DNA from: Prorocentrum cordatum
Taxonomy: Eukaryota; Sar; Dinophyceae; Prorocentrales; Prorocentraceae
NCBI GenBank assembly: GCA_963575745.1
Contig: CAUYUJ010021693.1
Location: 444,768 to 508,767, forward strand
DNA length: 64,000 nucleotides
Direction: 5' to 3'
Below, piece after piece: positions 19,541 through 31,754 of the stretch. Below the pieces are notes generated by a model, which was given only the letters and a program-made list of their open reading frames with translations, did not search any database and had not been told where the DNA came from. A program made the position numbers and the translations under genes. The stretch's first letter is position 1, and every line of letters starts with the position of its first letter.

Positions 19541-19929
19541 TAGAAATTGAAACAGCGCCCTGCTTGAAGACCGCTGCCGCGAACGGAATGTTCAGAACTG
19601 GGGAAATTCACGTGCCAGTCGCCCCCCAGCGTGCCCACTGGAAACGCTCGGAAGAACGCCCTAGGCGCTCGATGTCCAAGTCCAGGGCGGCCCGCGCCCA
19701 GCGGCGCGCGCGGCGGCGCCAAGGGCCAAGAAAATTGCCGCGCTGACCCGTTTAAGCCCCTTTGCCAGAAGAGAGTGCTCGGCCGCCCCGATGCTACCCA
19801 ATGTCGGGGCAATAACTGTTGATCGGGCGAACGCCGCGCCCCCCCCCCCCCCCCCACCCCACCCCTGGAAAAAAATATTTCCCTTCCCGGCCAAGAGCCC
19901 AACCATGTGCAGATGTGAATAACGCAAGC

Positions 19930-20615
19930 GTTGGTATCGTCTCTGGTGGAGCTCCCCATGGGGCCGCGAAACGTGCGAGGGGGGGGCCGACGTGGGCGCG
20001 GCGGCGTCGCGCGGGGGCAGCCTCTGGGGCCTGCGGCGAACTCGCCATGGGGCCGCGAAGCGCGCGAGGAATGTGCTGGAATGGACGGGCGGCGCCGTGC
20101 GAGCGCAGCCGCCGGGGCTTTCGGCGGGGCCCCTTCTGGGGCCGCGAAACGCGCGAGGGGCGCGCCGAAATGGGCGCGGCGGCGCCATGTGAGCGCAGCC
20201 GCTGGCGCCATCGGTGGAGCTCCCTGCGGGGCAGCGAAGCGCGTGAGAGGTGCGCCGACATGGGCGCGGCGGTGCCATGCGACTGCAATCGCTGGGGCTT
20301 TCGGTGGAGCTCTCTATGGGGCCGCGGAACGTGCGACGGGTGCGCCGACGCGGGCGCGGCGCTGCCATGCGAGCGCAGCCACTCGGGCCTTCGGTGAAGT
20401 TCCTGGGGCCACGGAACGCGTGAAGGGCGTGCCGACATGGGCGCGGCGCGGCGCTGCTATGCGAGCGCAGCCACTGGGGCCTTCGGCGGGGCCCCCTACG
20501 GGGCCACGAGACGCGTGAAAAGGTGCGCAGACATGGGCGCGGCGCCGCCGCGCGCGCGCAGCCACCGGGGCCTTCGGTGGAGCTCCCCACGGGGCCACGA
20601 AGCGCGCGAAGGGAA
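19930..20615 (+). repeat. ~85-bp GGAGCTCC minisatellite, first array
   Basis: About eight diverged units of 80-95 bp are present. Each holds GGTGGAGCTCCC, ATGGGGCCGCGAAACG, GCGAGGGGTGCGCCGACATG and GCCATGCGAGCGCAGCCGC. The same unit forms a second array at 53.33-53.81 kb and a single copy near 59.70 kb. The frame is not conserved between units, so it is not coding. Confidence 0.8.
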
Positions 20616-20739
20616 TGCTAAAGCGGCGGGGGGGGGGGGGGGGCGGGCCGCGGGGGAAAGGGGGGAGGCGCGGGGCGCTGCCCCTTTGCACGAGGGCCCG
20701 ACGCCGCAGGATAGCCGGGGGAACACGTCGGACGTCGGA

Positions 20740-22250
20740 GCGGGAAACTACTGCTGCAAGGCCCCAAACACCGCGGAGCGAAGCCCAGGCGCCCGCGAAA
20801 AACAACGAGCCCTGAAAATGCAAACGTCTTCCCCGCGACAAAATGAAAATGCAAAGCGGCGGCCAGGAAAACGAGCGCTGGCAAACGCTCGCCCGAACAA
20901 AAATTCGGGCGCCCCCGACAACCGCTGACCGGGCGAACGCCGCGTATGAGAGGTAAACAATATCGCTTGATCAACAGAGCCGACGAACGGGGCAACTCGA
21001 CGCTGGAACAGGGCCCCCCCCCGCTGGAAACCACCGCGCGCCGCGGGGCGAAGCGCGGGCGCCCGCGAAAAAAACGCGGATGCCAGCAAAAGCAATCGTT
21101 TCTATCGGCCCCTTCTCTAGTCTTCGAAGCCACCTCTCCCGACTCACAACGGCAAAGCGACGCTGCAAACAGGGTCGCCTGAATAAGGCGCGCCTGCCCG
21201 AATTTTGAACGCCCCCCCATTTTATCTGGAGCAGTCGGCCACCCCCATTCGTCGAACTTCGGGGCGGCGGCCGCCGATCGGGCGATCGCTGCGCCAAACA
21301 ACGCACATCGCATTGTTGCGAGGTCCGTCAGACAAGGAAACTTGCGGACGCTGCAAAAAGAAACTCCTCGGCGCCTTCGCGCGTCGGGAAGCAAAATCCG
21401 AGTTCTTGCGAAGCGCGTCGAACCCTGCCCGCGCAGTCGCCCCCCCCCCCCCCCCCCCCCCCATAACCCCCACCTTCTCCAGCTTTCGAATTCCCTTTTG
21501 CCTATGAGCAACGCGCGCATGACCATGAAAAACAAACGCCTAGAACAAAATCTGTTTCAATGTTGAAAGCGCCCCCCTCCGCCGATAAGTCTGGCCGCCC
21601 CGAATGGGCAGCTCGGGGGCAGGAGCTGTCGGGCAAGCGGACGCCGCGCCACAGAACAACCCATCACATGATGACAACAGTGCCGAACGAGGAAACCCAC
21701 TGACGCTGACATAAGAAACTCCTGCTGGAAGTCTCCGAGCACCGCGGGGCGAAGCCCGGCCGCCCGCGAACAGAAACAATCGCCCCCCTGGGACCCAAGC
21801 ATCCGTCGACCCCCCCCCCCCCCTTCCAATGCGCAGCGACAACGCGACCATGCAAAGCGAAGGCCTGAATGGCGCGCGACTGCCCCAATTCTGAAAACCC
21901 CAACTTGCCCGAATAATTTTCGGCCGCGCCCAACTTTTCCGTTCCGGGGCAGTTGCCGTTGATCAGGCGAACGTCGCGCCAAACAACAGCCAATCACATT
22001 ATTGCAAGAGCCGTCGGACAAGGGCGCTCGCGGTCGCTGGCACAGGAAACTCCTATCAAAATCATGTTACGCGCCGCAAATCAAAATCCGAACGCCCGCG
22101 AAAATAACGCAGAATCCACAAAAAAGAACAATCGTTTCCCTGGTCACCACTCCAGTCTTCGAGCCTCCCTGTGCCGATGCTCAAACCGTGCGTGACATTG
22201 AAAAACTGACGCCTGAATGACGCGCGCCGATCTCAATGTTGATCCCGCCA
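20740..22250 (+). repeat. ~340-bp satellite, second array
   Basis: Further monomers of the family described at 17.64 kb lie at about 20740-21200, 21200-21560, 21560-21890 and 21890-22250. Landmarks such as TGATCAGGCGAACG, CCGTCGGACAAGG and GGCGCGCCTGCCCGAATTTT recur in order. Poly-C tracts are inserted at several points. Confidence 0.7.
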
Positions 22251-22289
22251 CCCTTCCCCAAATGCGTTCGGCCACCCCGGGCTTTCCGC

Positions 22290-22860
22290 TTGGAGGCAGC
22301 AGCCGTCCATCAAGCGAACGTCTCGCCAAAACACAACCCACCTCACGCTTGCAAGTAACGCGCGTGAAATGCACGACGAGCATCGGCGGCCGCAGGCGGG
22401 CGGCGGCAAGCGAACGGCGGCGACGGCGGGGTTGGGCCGAAGAGCGCGGAAGCAGGCGCGGAACGCGAAAGCAACGGTCAGGGGCAACGACAGGGAGAGA
22501 CTTAATCGAAACCGATGGCATGGATGGGCAACCTTGCCAAGAACACCGCTGCATCCGCGCCTCGCCAGTCCATCGCCAGCCACTCTCCACGACCAGCCCC
22601 AGGTGGAAAGCCTCGACATGGGCGGCCGCGGGGGCTTGCATCCTCATCGCGCAGGTTTGCTATCAATCTCGACTGCAAGCTCGGGAGGGAGTGCGTCGAC
22701 CCGCAATCGCCCGCGCATCGCCGACAGGGGTCTGATGGCCCCACCCCGCCATGGAACGCTGGAGTTTGCCATCGGCAGGCCTTCCGCCGTGGAAGAAGCA
22801 GCAGCAACCCCTTCGGTCCTCGAGGGCGAGGCAATTTCTAAAGCGGCCCACATGGACCAC
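22290..22860 (-). repeat. ~560-bp repeat F, paralogue of 18.96-19.54 kb
   Basis: This is the second copy of repeat E. As there, it follows directly after a satellite array, so satellite plus E/F appears to have been duplicated as one composite block. Confidence 0.6.
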
Positions 22861-22873
22861 GTGGGCCGCCCAG

Positions 22874-22952
22874 CCATTGGTAGGACTCGTTGCCCTGGAA
22901 ATGAACACTTCCTACCATTGGTAGGAACCGTTGCCCTGGAAATGAACACTGC
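22874..22952 (+). repeat. Tandem duplication of ~41 bp
   Basis: Two near-identical copies contain CCATTGGTAGGA and GTTGCCCTGGAAATGAACAC. Divergence is very low, so the duplication is recent. Confidence 0.8.
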
Positions 22953-23470
22953 GCCCTGCCTGAAAACCACCGACGCGAACAAACTTGTCCCGGGAAAGCC
23001 CGGGGAATTCCCCCGTTCATCCAAGAATTCTCCGTTCGACTGAAAAAAAGTATCCCGTTCGGGGCAGAAGTTCCCGATTCGTCGCTGAATTTCATCGTTC
23101 GCCTTTTCTCCGCCGCAGGCCATGCATAGCCCGGACAAAACGCAACATAATGTGCCTAAATCTGGCTATGCCGTCTCTGTACACACACTGTTTTGGTCAC
23201 AGCCGGCCTGGCAACTATACGAGTGGTTTCCCCTGCAGGCACACCTGCACGTCTGCTGCGTTTACGCCCGCGTGCAAGGACACACATATAAATGACATCG
23301 TAGATTCACGCCACAACCTGGACTCCCATCGAGTTGCTTGAATCGTTGATCGGCGAGGGTAGGGTTCGGATTTCGCCGCCGACCAAAACCAGTCTGGGCC
23401 TCTTCCCCGCGACGGGCTTCTCATCCCGAGTCAATGATTGACGGTCCCGGGTGCCTGGTGATAGGCGGCG

Positions 23471-23650
23471 GGCGAGGGAGGGAAGTGAGAAGGAAATGGC
23501 CTTCTCCGAAAGCGGCGGGGCTTCTCAGAAGCCCTCGCGCCTTCTGCGAAGTTTTCTGTGACTCCTGGGGAGGCTCAGACAACTTCCCAGAAGGCTGGCG
23601 GACTTCCGAGCCTTCTGATAAGGCTCCCCCCGGGCGCGCCGCCAACGCTG
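23471..23650 (+). repeat. CTTCTGAGAAG-type dispersed repeat, copy 1
   Basis: This ~180-bp element is rich in the partly palindromic CTTCTGAGAAG word (CTTCTCAGAAG and variants) and holds AGAAGCCCTCGCGCCTTCTG. It aligns along its length with 52044-52235, and its palindromic word recurs in the hairpin at 61251-61342. Confidence 0.75.
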
Positions 23651-24100
23651 GCTGCTGCGCCTCGCCGAGAGAGGGGTTCAGAGCTGCCCGGATCGTCCCG
23701 AACGGCCACCAGGGAGCCGATGAATGACCACAAGACAGAGGAGCAGTGCTAGGGGGTATAGGCCCAGGGGTGGGCGCACCGACCCCCAATTTGCCCATCC
23801 ATCACCGATGAGAGTCGGATAGCCCACACCGCCCAGGAGCGTGCGATTTCGCTATCTAGGGCCCATCGCCGATCTGTCGGGCTCGCCGCCGGGGTGAGGG
23901 CCCCTGGAGGCCGAGAACTGACTGAAGTCCACCGCCGTGATGTCTTCGCAGCGAGGGGGCGTCGGGGCGTGCGCGGCCCCGGGCCCTGCCAGCACGGCCC
24001 CGCCGCGGTGCGCGCCGCGCAGGAACGGCAAACTAGATGCACAGCGGGCCAAGGTACGGCGTGGACGCTGACGAGGGGGCCGCGGCACCTCGCGCGCGAG

Positions 24101-24395
24101 GCTCCTCCTCCTCCTCCTCCTCCTCCTCCTCCTCCTCCTCCTCCTCCTCCGCCTCCTCGTTCCTCCCTCCTCCTCCTCCTCCTCCTCCCTCCTCCTCCCT
24201 CCCTCCTCCTCCTCCTCCTCCTCCTCCTCCTCCTCCTCCTCCTCCTCCTCCTCCTCCTCCTCCTCCCTCCTCCCTCCCTCCTCCTCCTCCTCTCCTCCTC
24301 CTCTCCTCCTCCTCCTCCTCCTCCTCCTCCTCCTCCTCCTCCTCCTCCTCCTCCCCTTCCTCCTCCTCCTCCCTCCTCCTTTCCTCTTCCTTTCC
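24101..24395. repeat. (TCC)n microsatellite
   Basis: About 295 bp of near-perfect CCT/TCC triplets with occasional indels. The long poly-Glu, poly-Gly or poly-Ser frames across it are not genes. Confidence 0.9.
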
Positions 24396-24399
24396 TCCC

Positions 24400-26135
24400 C
24401 CGGCGTACCACACGATATTGCCGCGGGTTGGCGTCCTGCATTGTCAACCAAGCTGCTCACCGATTCCGTGACATTCACGGACGACCTTCTCCGTAGTGCT
24501 GTCCCTCTTCCCCCTCATCTTCACACCTCCTCCTGCCTTGGAGGCTGTCCCGAGAAAATCTGTCAAGAAGGGGGTTGAAGGCAAATCCTATAGAAATCTG
24601 TCCCCAGACCCCTTCTGGGGTCGAAACGGACAAGTCTTTCGAGCCGCGTCCAGCCTTGGCGACGAGGGGGCCTCTTTCTCCCCCTCTCTGCTGGCCGGAA
24701 CCAGTGCTGGGCCACCCCAGCCCCCCAGCCAGCTCCAGCCCGTGCCTCCTCCTCCTGCCTCCTGCCGCCTCCTCTCCTCGAAGGCACGGCGTGGACGCCA
24801 ACGAGGGAGGCGCGGCACAGCGCGCGACAGGACGCCGCGCGAGGGGAGCAGAGGGGTAGCGCGGGCCGCGCTCGTGAGGTCTCCTACAAGGCGTGACCTC
24901 GCCGCCCTCCGAAGTGCGGCTGACTGGCGCCGATGATGAACTCTGACCTCCCAGCCTCGCAGAAGGTGAGGAGGGCATCTGCGTCGCTGACCCTTTCTGA
25001 GCCTCCTGGGGGGAAGCTAGCCGCCACGGCAGGACCTGCGTCGACATTCTGGGCAGAGCGCACCACAAAGGAGGTCTGAGGGTCAATCTTGAAGGGCAAC
25101 CAGAACTCCAGGTTAGATGCTCGTTCTAAGGAGCTTTCTGGAGCCACTCGCTCCACTCATGCGCCGATGCTGCGTCGAGCGTGCGTCGACTTCAGTCGAC
25201 ATTGAGTCGAACTTGAGTCGCGACGGATTCGAACCAGAGCCGAACTAGAGTCGAACAGGTCCGTCAGGTAGCCCCCAGGAGTCGAGTACCTAAATCCTCC
25301 CTCTGCTCATCCTCCGGTGACGGAGGCGCCAACTGTACACCTACATATCCAGACCTCGCGTCGTGAAAAAACACGAAGGGGAAATGTTGACCGCTTTCGG
25401 CATCCCGGGGCCCGGGCTACGGGACCGTCAACAAAAGGCTTGGGATAAAACGACTGTCCCCAGGAAAGGGGCCGCACCTCTGGGGAGCCACCAATTCACA
25501 ATCCAGGACACGATCATTCAACATCGAATCGGGAAATCGGAGCGGAACGCGAATCGGATCTGGACGCATCGGCACGGAGTCGGAGTCGAATCGGATCGGC
25601 AACGCCAACATGCACAATGCGGCCTTGTGAGCATCTGGCTGCATCGGATCACCCTCCAGGAGGGCGCCAACAATACAATATGGAGAGTAGCGGTAGAGGG
25701 GGGACTGGCGCAGGAGGGGGGGGGAGCATCGAGCTGGAATTTGCGATACATCGCCAAAAAATCGGCGATAGGCCTCCGATAGCGAATCCGCACGATCCTG
25801 GGCGGGGTGGGCTAGCGGGCCTCCATGGGGGATGAGTTGGCGACTGGGGGCCGATACCAATCCCCCCCCTAACGCTCCTGCAGAACCCAACGAATAATGA
25901 TACCGCTGCTCCCGGATCTCTCCAAGGGCGACTCCAGCCAAAGCTACGAAGGCCTCGCAAAATAGCATGGCGGTATCGGTAGCTGTTCCTCTGATGACCG
26001 CCTGCTGGATCGCTACCGCTATGTTTTTGCCGCAACGTGGTTCCCAAACGTCTGGGCGCATTCCCCGGGAGCGGTGCTCCATCCTGGGTCGTTTCTCGAT
26101 GGTCCTGGGGCCTGGTGACGGCCCCTGGAGGCCGA
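24400..26135. other. Intergenic region with short TCGAA and ATCGG repeats
   Basis: About 25190-25260 has repeated AGTCGAAC-like words, and 25500-25605 has GAATCGGATCGG-like words that recur near 15.05, 61.6 and 62.4 kb. No gene was recognised. Confidence 0.5.
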
Positions 26136-26139
26136 AACA

Positions 26140-26179
26140 ACAACAACACCAACAACAACAGCAACGACAACAACAGCAA

Positions 26180-26210
<31 letters not shown>

Positions 26211-26260
26211 AACCACAACGACAACAACAACAACAACACCAACACCAACAACAACAACAA

Positions 26261-26319
<59 letters not shown>

Positions 26320-26381
26320 ACAACAACAGCAACAACAACAACAACAACAACAACACCAACACCAACACCAACACCAACACC

Positions 26382-26412
<31 letters not shown>

Positions 26413-26415
26413 CCG

Positions 26416-26448
<33 letters not shown>

Positions 26449-26495
26449 CCAACACCAACACCAACACCAACAACAACAACAACAACAACAACAAT
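26140..26495 (+). repeat. (CAA)n array with CAC/CAG variants
   Basis: This is a ~355-bp array of CAA triplets with blocks of CAC, CAG and CGA. It precedes a segment (AAGACTGGGGACAC) unlike that after the other CAA arrays. Poly-Gln and poly-Asn frames here are artefacts. Confidence 0.9.
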
Positions 26496-26849
26496 CATTT
26501 AAGACTGGGGACACTCCGTTCTCACCAGTGCCAGGGTTTTCATAGGAGGCGGGCAATACCCCCACTTTGTGGGGGGGCCGGTTCAAGCTCTACCAAATTT
26601 CCAAACGACTCTTCGCCACCACCCACACCCAGCTTCCCGCCCTATGACGTTCGGACACTTCACTTCGTGGCATGCGGACGACCGTGGCTACTATTCAGGG
26701 CCCCGCGGCCGACGACGACGGCGTGCGCGCGCGAAGAAAAAACGAATGTGTCCCGCATGGTATTATTTGACAGGGATGATGGCCCTGGCAGGTGCGCAAC
26801 CGTTGTCGCAGAAGTTCGAAAAAGTTGCTCGCAAAAGCCCGTTTGACAG

Positions 26850-27240
26850 AAATGTTTAAAAAGTGTTGGGTTTCCTACGAATCCGCAAGAGCGCGCGGGA
26901 TGAGATTTTGACATTTTTTTGTTGAAAAACCATTGGTTTTTTGATGTTTTTATGTTAAAATCGCTCCGAACACTAAGCTTTTGGAAGGATTTCGTCTTGC
27001 GCGCGCGAATGTCCACTTTACCTTATTTTTTGCAAGGGATTCTTGAAATTTGATTATATTAGAACAAGAAATGTCATTTTATAGTGTTTTTTGCAAGGGA
27101 AAACGGATTACAACAAAACAACCGGATCTGGATCACATCGTTTTACCTGAGGCTTCCTCACGAAAATGATGAAAATGTAGCTGCGGCCTAGGCGGCGCAG
27201 GGGGGGCGCGCACCAGGGGGCCCAACAATAATTATTCTTT
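26850..27240. other. AT-rich island
   Basis: This is markedly AT-richer than anything around it. It contains two copies of a TTTTTTGCAAGGGA word about 75 bp apart (near 27030 and 27090). No gene; possibly an unrelated insertion. Confidence 0.45.
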
Positions 27241-27249
27241 AGAATAAAT

Positions 27250-27380
27250 AATGTTCAACAACGACAGCACCAACAACAACACCAACAATACTAACAACAG
27301 CAGCAACAGCAACAACAACACCAACAACACCAACAGCACCAACAACACCAACAGCAACAACAAAAACAACACCAATCATT
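27250..27380 (+). repeat. (CAA)n array with downstream composite-repeat tail
   Basis: A CAA/CAC/CAG triplet array is followed by a diverged GATCGCTCTTATCTGC tail. This tail is the start of the composite repeat abundant at 36-43.6 kb. Confidence 0.75.
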
Positions 27381-27737
27381 TTCAGACTGATCGCTCTTAT
27401 CTGCTCGAGTGTCACTCCGCGTGCATTTCCCGAAGCTTCGATACCCGCCAGCTTCGTCTTCGATCATACCACCTTTGGTGGGTATCTATTTTTTCGTGGG
27501 TTCTGCGTGATTCGCCAAGAAGTCTCCAGCGACAGAGCGATTTCTAAGAAAATGTAAGGAAGTAACCAGCGAATGCGCGAGTGGCTGAGTAAATTGCAAA
27601 GACGTCTCAGGCGGGAACGCGACTCTGAAGTAAATCCGGAGGAGAGCTCAAGCGGGAACGGGGGACCGGAGTAAATCCCACCAGCCCTCTGGGCGTAGGT
27701 GGTTTCGGGAGTTTCCTTTTTCCCCCTTCGGGGAACG

Positions 27738-29784
27738 GTTTATCACTGTTCCCTATTGATAAACACGCCCTCCCCCAGGCGACTGGTTGCCACCATCCCT
27801 CGTAAAACAAAAAAACAAATTTGCCTCCAAATTCGAAACATGCGCAGCCAACCCCGTGCGGCCTCCCCCCACCATCCCTGTGAACAAAACGATGTTGAGT
27901 ACATTTGGCCGCGGCGGCGGCGGTTGCGGCGGCTGCAGCGGCGGCGGCGGCTGCGGCGTCTGCGGCGGCGGCGGCGGTGGCGGCGGCGGCGGCGGGGGGG
28001 GCGGCGGCGACGGCGGCGGCTGCGGCGGCGGCTGCGGCGGTGGCGGCGGCGGCGGCAATGGCGGTGGCGGCAGCGGCTGCGGCGGCAGCGGCTGCGGCGG
28101 CGATTTGGCAGCGGGGGTGGCGGCGGCGGCGGCTGAATATGCTGAGGCTCGGGCCAACCTCGGGTGTGACCTATGTGTTGGGAGGGCGGGTGGGAGTGAG
28201 CGGGACGGCTTGCAGGCGGGGGCAGCTTGATCACTGTTCCCTGATAGTAAACACCCCTCCCCCAGGCGACTGGTAGCCAACCCAAAACCATGCGGCCCCC
28301 CCACCATCCCTTGAAACAAAACACAAAAATTCTCGCCTCCAAATTCGGAGCATGCGCCAACCCGATGCGGCCTCCCCCCACCATCCCTTCAAAAAAACAA
28401 TACGAGTACACTTGGCGGGCGGCGGCGGCGGGGGCTGCGCGGCGGCTGCGGCGGCTGCGGCGGCTGCGGCGGCGGCGGCGGGGCGGTGGCGGCGGCGGCG
28501 GGGGACGGCGGCGGCGGCGGGCGGCGGCGGTGGCGGCGGCGGCGGCTGCGGCGGTGGCGGCAACGGCTGCGGCGGCAGCGGCTGCGGCGCCGGCAATTTG
28601 GCAGCGGGGGCGGCGGAGGCGGCGGGGCGGCGGCGGCGGCGGCGGGCGGCGGCGACGGCGGCGGCGGAGGCGGCGGCGGCGCGTCGGCGGCGGCAGCGCG
28701 GCGGCGGCGGCGGCGGCGGCTGAGTCGGCGGCGGCGGACTGGCTCCCACAAGCTGCCCATCCAAAGACGACTGTTGATTATGCTGAGGCTCGGTTGCGTA
28801 TGTGTTGGGAGGGCCGATGGGAGTGAACGAGACGGCTTGCGGGCGGGGAGGGAGTCTTGATCACTGCTCCGTATTAATATCCCCCCCAATCCCCCAGGCG
28901 ACTGGGAGCCAACCCGAGCCAATGAGGGCCCCCCCCACCGTGCCTTGCAACAAACAATGCAAAACACATTCGGCCTCCAAATTCGGAGCATGCGCAGCGA
29001 AACCGATGCGGTTTCCCCCTACCATCCCTGTCAACAAAGAGTACAGAATACACTTGGCGACGGCGGCGGCGGCTGCGACGGCTGCGGCGGGGCTGCCGGC
29101 TGCGGCGGCTGCGGCGGCGGCGGCGGCGGGGGGCGGCGGCGGCGGCGACTGCGGCGGCGGCGGCGGCGGAAACAACGGTAGCGGCAGCAGCTGTGGCGGC
29201 AGCGGCTGCGGCGGCGGCGGTTCGGCAGCGCGAGCAGCGGCGGTGGCGGCGACGGCGCGGGGGCGGCGCCGGCGGGCGGCGACGGCGGCGGCGGAAGCGG
29301 CGGCAGCGGCGGCGGATGCGCCCCCAGTAGCTGGCCATCCAAAAACGATTGCTGAATATGCTGAGGCTCGGGCCAGGCTCGGGTGCCACGTATGTGTTGG
29401 GTGGGCAGGTGGGAGTGAGCGAGACGGCTTGCTGGCGGGGAGGGCGTCTTGATCACCTTTCCCTATTCGTATACACCCCCCTCCCCCATGCGACTGGGAG
29501 CCAAACCAAGTCCATGATGAGGGCCCCCCCCACACCATCCCTTGCACAAAACAATACAGAACACACACCGCCCCCACCATCCCTTGTAACAAAACAGTGC
29601 AATCACACTCTGTTTCCAAATTCGGAGCACGCGCAAAGAACCCGATGCGGCCTCCCCCCAACATCCCTATCAAAAACCAATCCAGAATACACTTGGCGGT
29701 GGCGGCGGCTGCGGCGGCTGCGGCGGGGCAGCGGTTGCGGCGGCTGCGGCGGTGGCGGCGGCGGGGGCGGCGGCCGCGGCGGGA

Positions 29785-29819
<35 letters not shown>

Positions 29820-30095
29820 AGCGGTGGCGGCACCGACTGCGGCGGCAGCGGCTGCGGCGGCGGCGATTTGGCAGCGGGGGCGGCGGCGGCGGCGGCGAGC
29901 AGCGCGGTGGCGGCGGCAGCGGCGGACAGCGGCGGCGGCGGTGGAGGCGGCGGCGGCGGATTGGCCCCCAGTAGTTGGCCATCCAAAGACGACTGCTGCC
30001 TGCGCCGCGGCTCGGGCCAGGCTCGGATGCTACGTATGAGTTTGGGGCGGGCGGGAGTGAGCGAAACGGCTTGCGGGCGGGGAGGGCGTCTTGAC
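27738..30095 (+). repeat. Four tandem ~0.5-0.65-kb units, each with a (CGG)n core
   Basis: Units run about 27738-28228, 28228-28858, 28858-29450 and 29450-30095. Each starts with a TGATCACTGTTCCCT-like word and a CCCCCAGGCGACTGG block, and passes CCACCATCCCT and CAAATTCGGAGCATGCGC. It then enters a 200-350-bp CGG/GCGGCG array containing GATTTGGCAGCGGG, and ends with ATGCTGAGGCTCGGGCC and GTGTTGGGAGGGC. Unit length varies mainly in the CGG core. Frames of several hundred codons (poly-Gly, poly-Ala, poly-Arg, poly-Pro) are composition artefacts. Confidence 0.8.
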
Positions 30096-30169
30096 CCCTC
30101 CCCCCACCCCCTTCCCTGGACCTGGACGGGGGGGTCCGAAACGCGTTGGGGCGTCCAAAACGACCTCGT

Positions 30170-31015
30170 CGAGAAAACCAAAATCATGAGTTTTACCCGG
30201 GTGTTGGCCTCATTTTGGCCTGCTGAGGGGGGAATCCAATGGGACCCCCCCCCTCCTGCGATCGATCTCCTCGAAGATGGCCCCAAGAGGCGTCCAGGAG
30301 GCCCCCAAAGGCCCCGAGATGGCCCCAAGATAGCCCCACTGCGGCCCCATGAAGCCCCCAAGAGGCCCCCAGGATGCCCTCAAGAGGCTCCCAAGAGACC
30401 CCACACGAAACCCCAAAAGACCCCCAGAGGCGCCCAACACGCCCCAAGAAGCCTCGGCGAGAATGTCAAAATCATTGGCTTCACTCAGGTTTTGGCCACA
30501 TGTGGGCCTCTTGGGGGGAGGGCGCTGCTTCAGATGACTCCGAGAGCGCCTGGGGGGGAGGGCCCAGGATGACCTCCAAGATGGCTCAAGATATCTCAAA
30601 ATGTTTCAAAGTGGCCCCGACGATGTTCCAAGAGGCCCCAAAACCGCTTCAGGGCGGCTCCAAGTGGCCAAAGAGCTTCCCCAGGAGGCCCCGAAGAGGC
30701 CAGAATCCTTCCAAAACCAACAGAAATTAATGTGTTGGGCTTTCTCGCTAAATCGCTTCCGATGGCCATCCGAAGCTTCAGGACGATTCCAAGCTGGCCC
30801 AAGAGGGCGCCAAAAGCGCCCCCAAGGCTCCCAAGAGTGCTTCAAGAGGGCCCCAAGAGGCGCCCAGGAGGCCCCAACAGGCGCCCCGGAGGCCTCCAAG
30901 AGACCCCCGAGAGACCCCCAAGAGGGCCCAAGAAGCTCTCCGAGGCACCCAAGACGCCCCAAGAAGCGCCCGGGACCGCCAAAAAGCCCCCTAGACGCTC
31001 CAAGAGGCCTCCACT
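30170..31015 (-). repeat. GGCCCCAAGAG-type decamer minisatellite
   Basis: A diverged tandem of roughly 10-bp units (CCCAAGAGGC and variants) is interrupted twice by a TCAAAATCAT...TTTTGGCC block. The same repeat lies in reverse orientation at 36.88-38.24 kb. Confidence 0.7.
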
Positions 31016-31686
31016 GGGCGACCCTTCCTCTGCGCGCTGCCCACTTCCCTGATCGAGGCACTTCCTCTGGGCATCGTTCCTGGATGTGCAGGTGGGTGTT
31101 TTCGTCGGCAACCGCAAGCGGGCTGCCGCGCGGCGTCGTGGAGTCGCGCGAAAACCAAACCTACAGCGAGCAGGACAGACGCCCACGCTACAGCAGGCGA
31201 GCGCGGAAAAAAGGCAACTAGAGGAAGCAGCAGGCCGCGCGGGGCCGAGACCGAGCGGGGGCAGCGAACGGACAACGAATAGGGCCAGGCGACTAACCGC
31301 ACCTCAGCTCAGAAGCCGAAGATCACGGGCCCGAGCACGCCGGCGACCTCGACCTCCTCGAACAGACTCGCCACGTCTCCGTCAAAGCGTAAGCCAAATG
31401 CAGGAGAACAGCGCAGCCGTCGTCAACCACTATACTGCGAACACACAGCGTAAGCACACCGCGTAAGCGCAGGCGGACCTCGAAGTGCAATCAGGGAAGC
31501 CGCGCCGCTGGATGGCCCCAGGGGGGGGAGGGGTCACCCCCCCTTCCCCCGATCCGTCGTCGGGGAATCCCCCCCCCTTCGCCCCCTTTCCCGATCCGTC
31601 GTCGGGGAACCCCCATGTTCGAACCCCCTCCCCCCTCCCCCTTTTCGCCGCGGCGCTCCCGGTCTCCGGAACCCGACCCCCCCACC

Positions 31687-31750
31687 CCTAACGCAAATTC
31701 GCACCCTTACCCTAGCCCCTAACCCTAACCCCTAACCCAAACCCTAGCCA
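31687..31750 (+). repeat. Telomere-like CCCTAAC patch
   Basis: About 60 bp contain CCCTAACCC, CCCCTAACCC and AACCCTAG words. This is close to the C-rich strand of the plant/alga-type telomere repeat but irregular. It abuts the heptamer array that follows. Confidence 0.6.
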
Positions 31751-31754
31751 CAAA

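Noticed and set aside
18319-20211. A 630-codon minus-strand frame
   Set aside because: It runs across a satellite, repeat E and an unrelated minisatellite, so openness reflects GC content and not one protein.
23749-24480. Poly-Glu/Gly and poly-Ser/Pro frames over the TCC array
   Set aside because: Microsatellite artefact; no start or domain.
25218-25245. tRNA T-loop-like GATTCGAACC word
   Set aside because: It is one of several TCGAA repeats in a row; no acceptor or anticodon arms can be folded around it.
25417-26586. Long poly-Cys/poly-Leu/poly-Gln frames over the CAA array
   Set aside because: Simple consequence of a triplet array; no coding sequence on either flank in the same frame.
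28231-29982. Frames of 120-400 codons in the CGG arrays (poly-Gly/Ala/Arg/Pro)
   Set aside because: All six frames stay open because of triplet repetition; frames are not conserved between the four tandem units.
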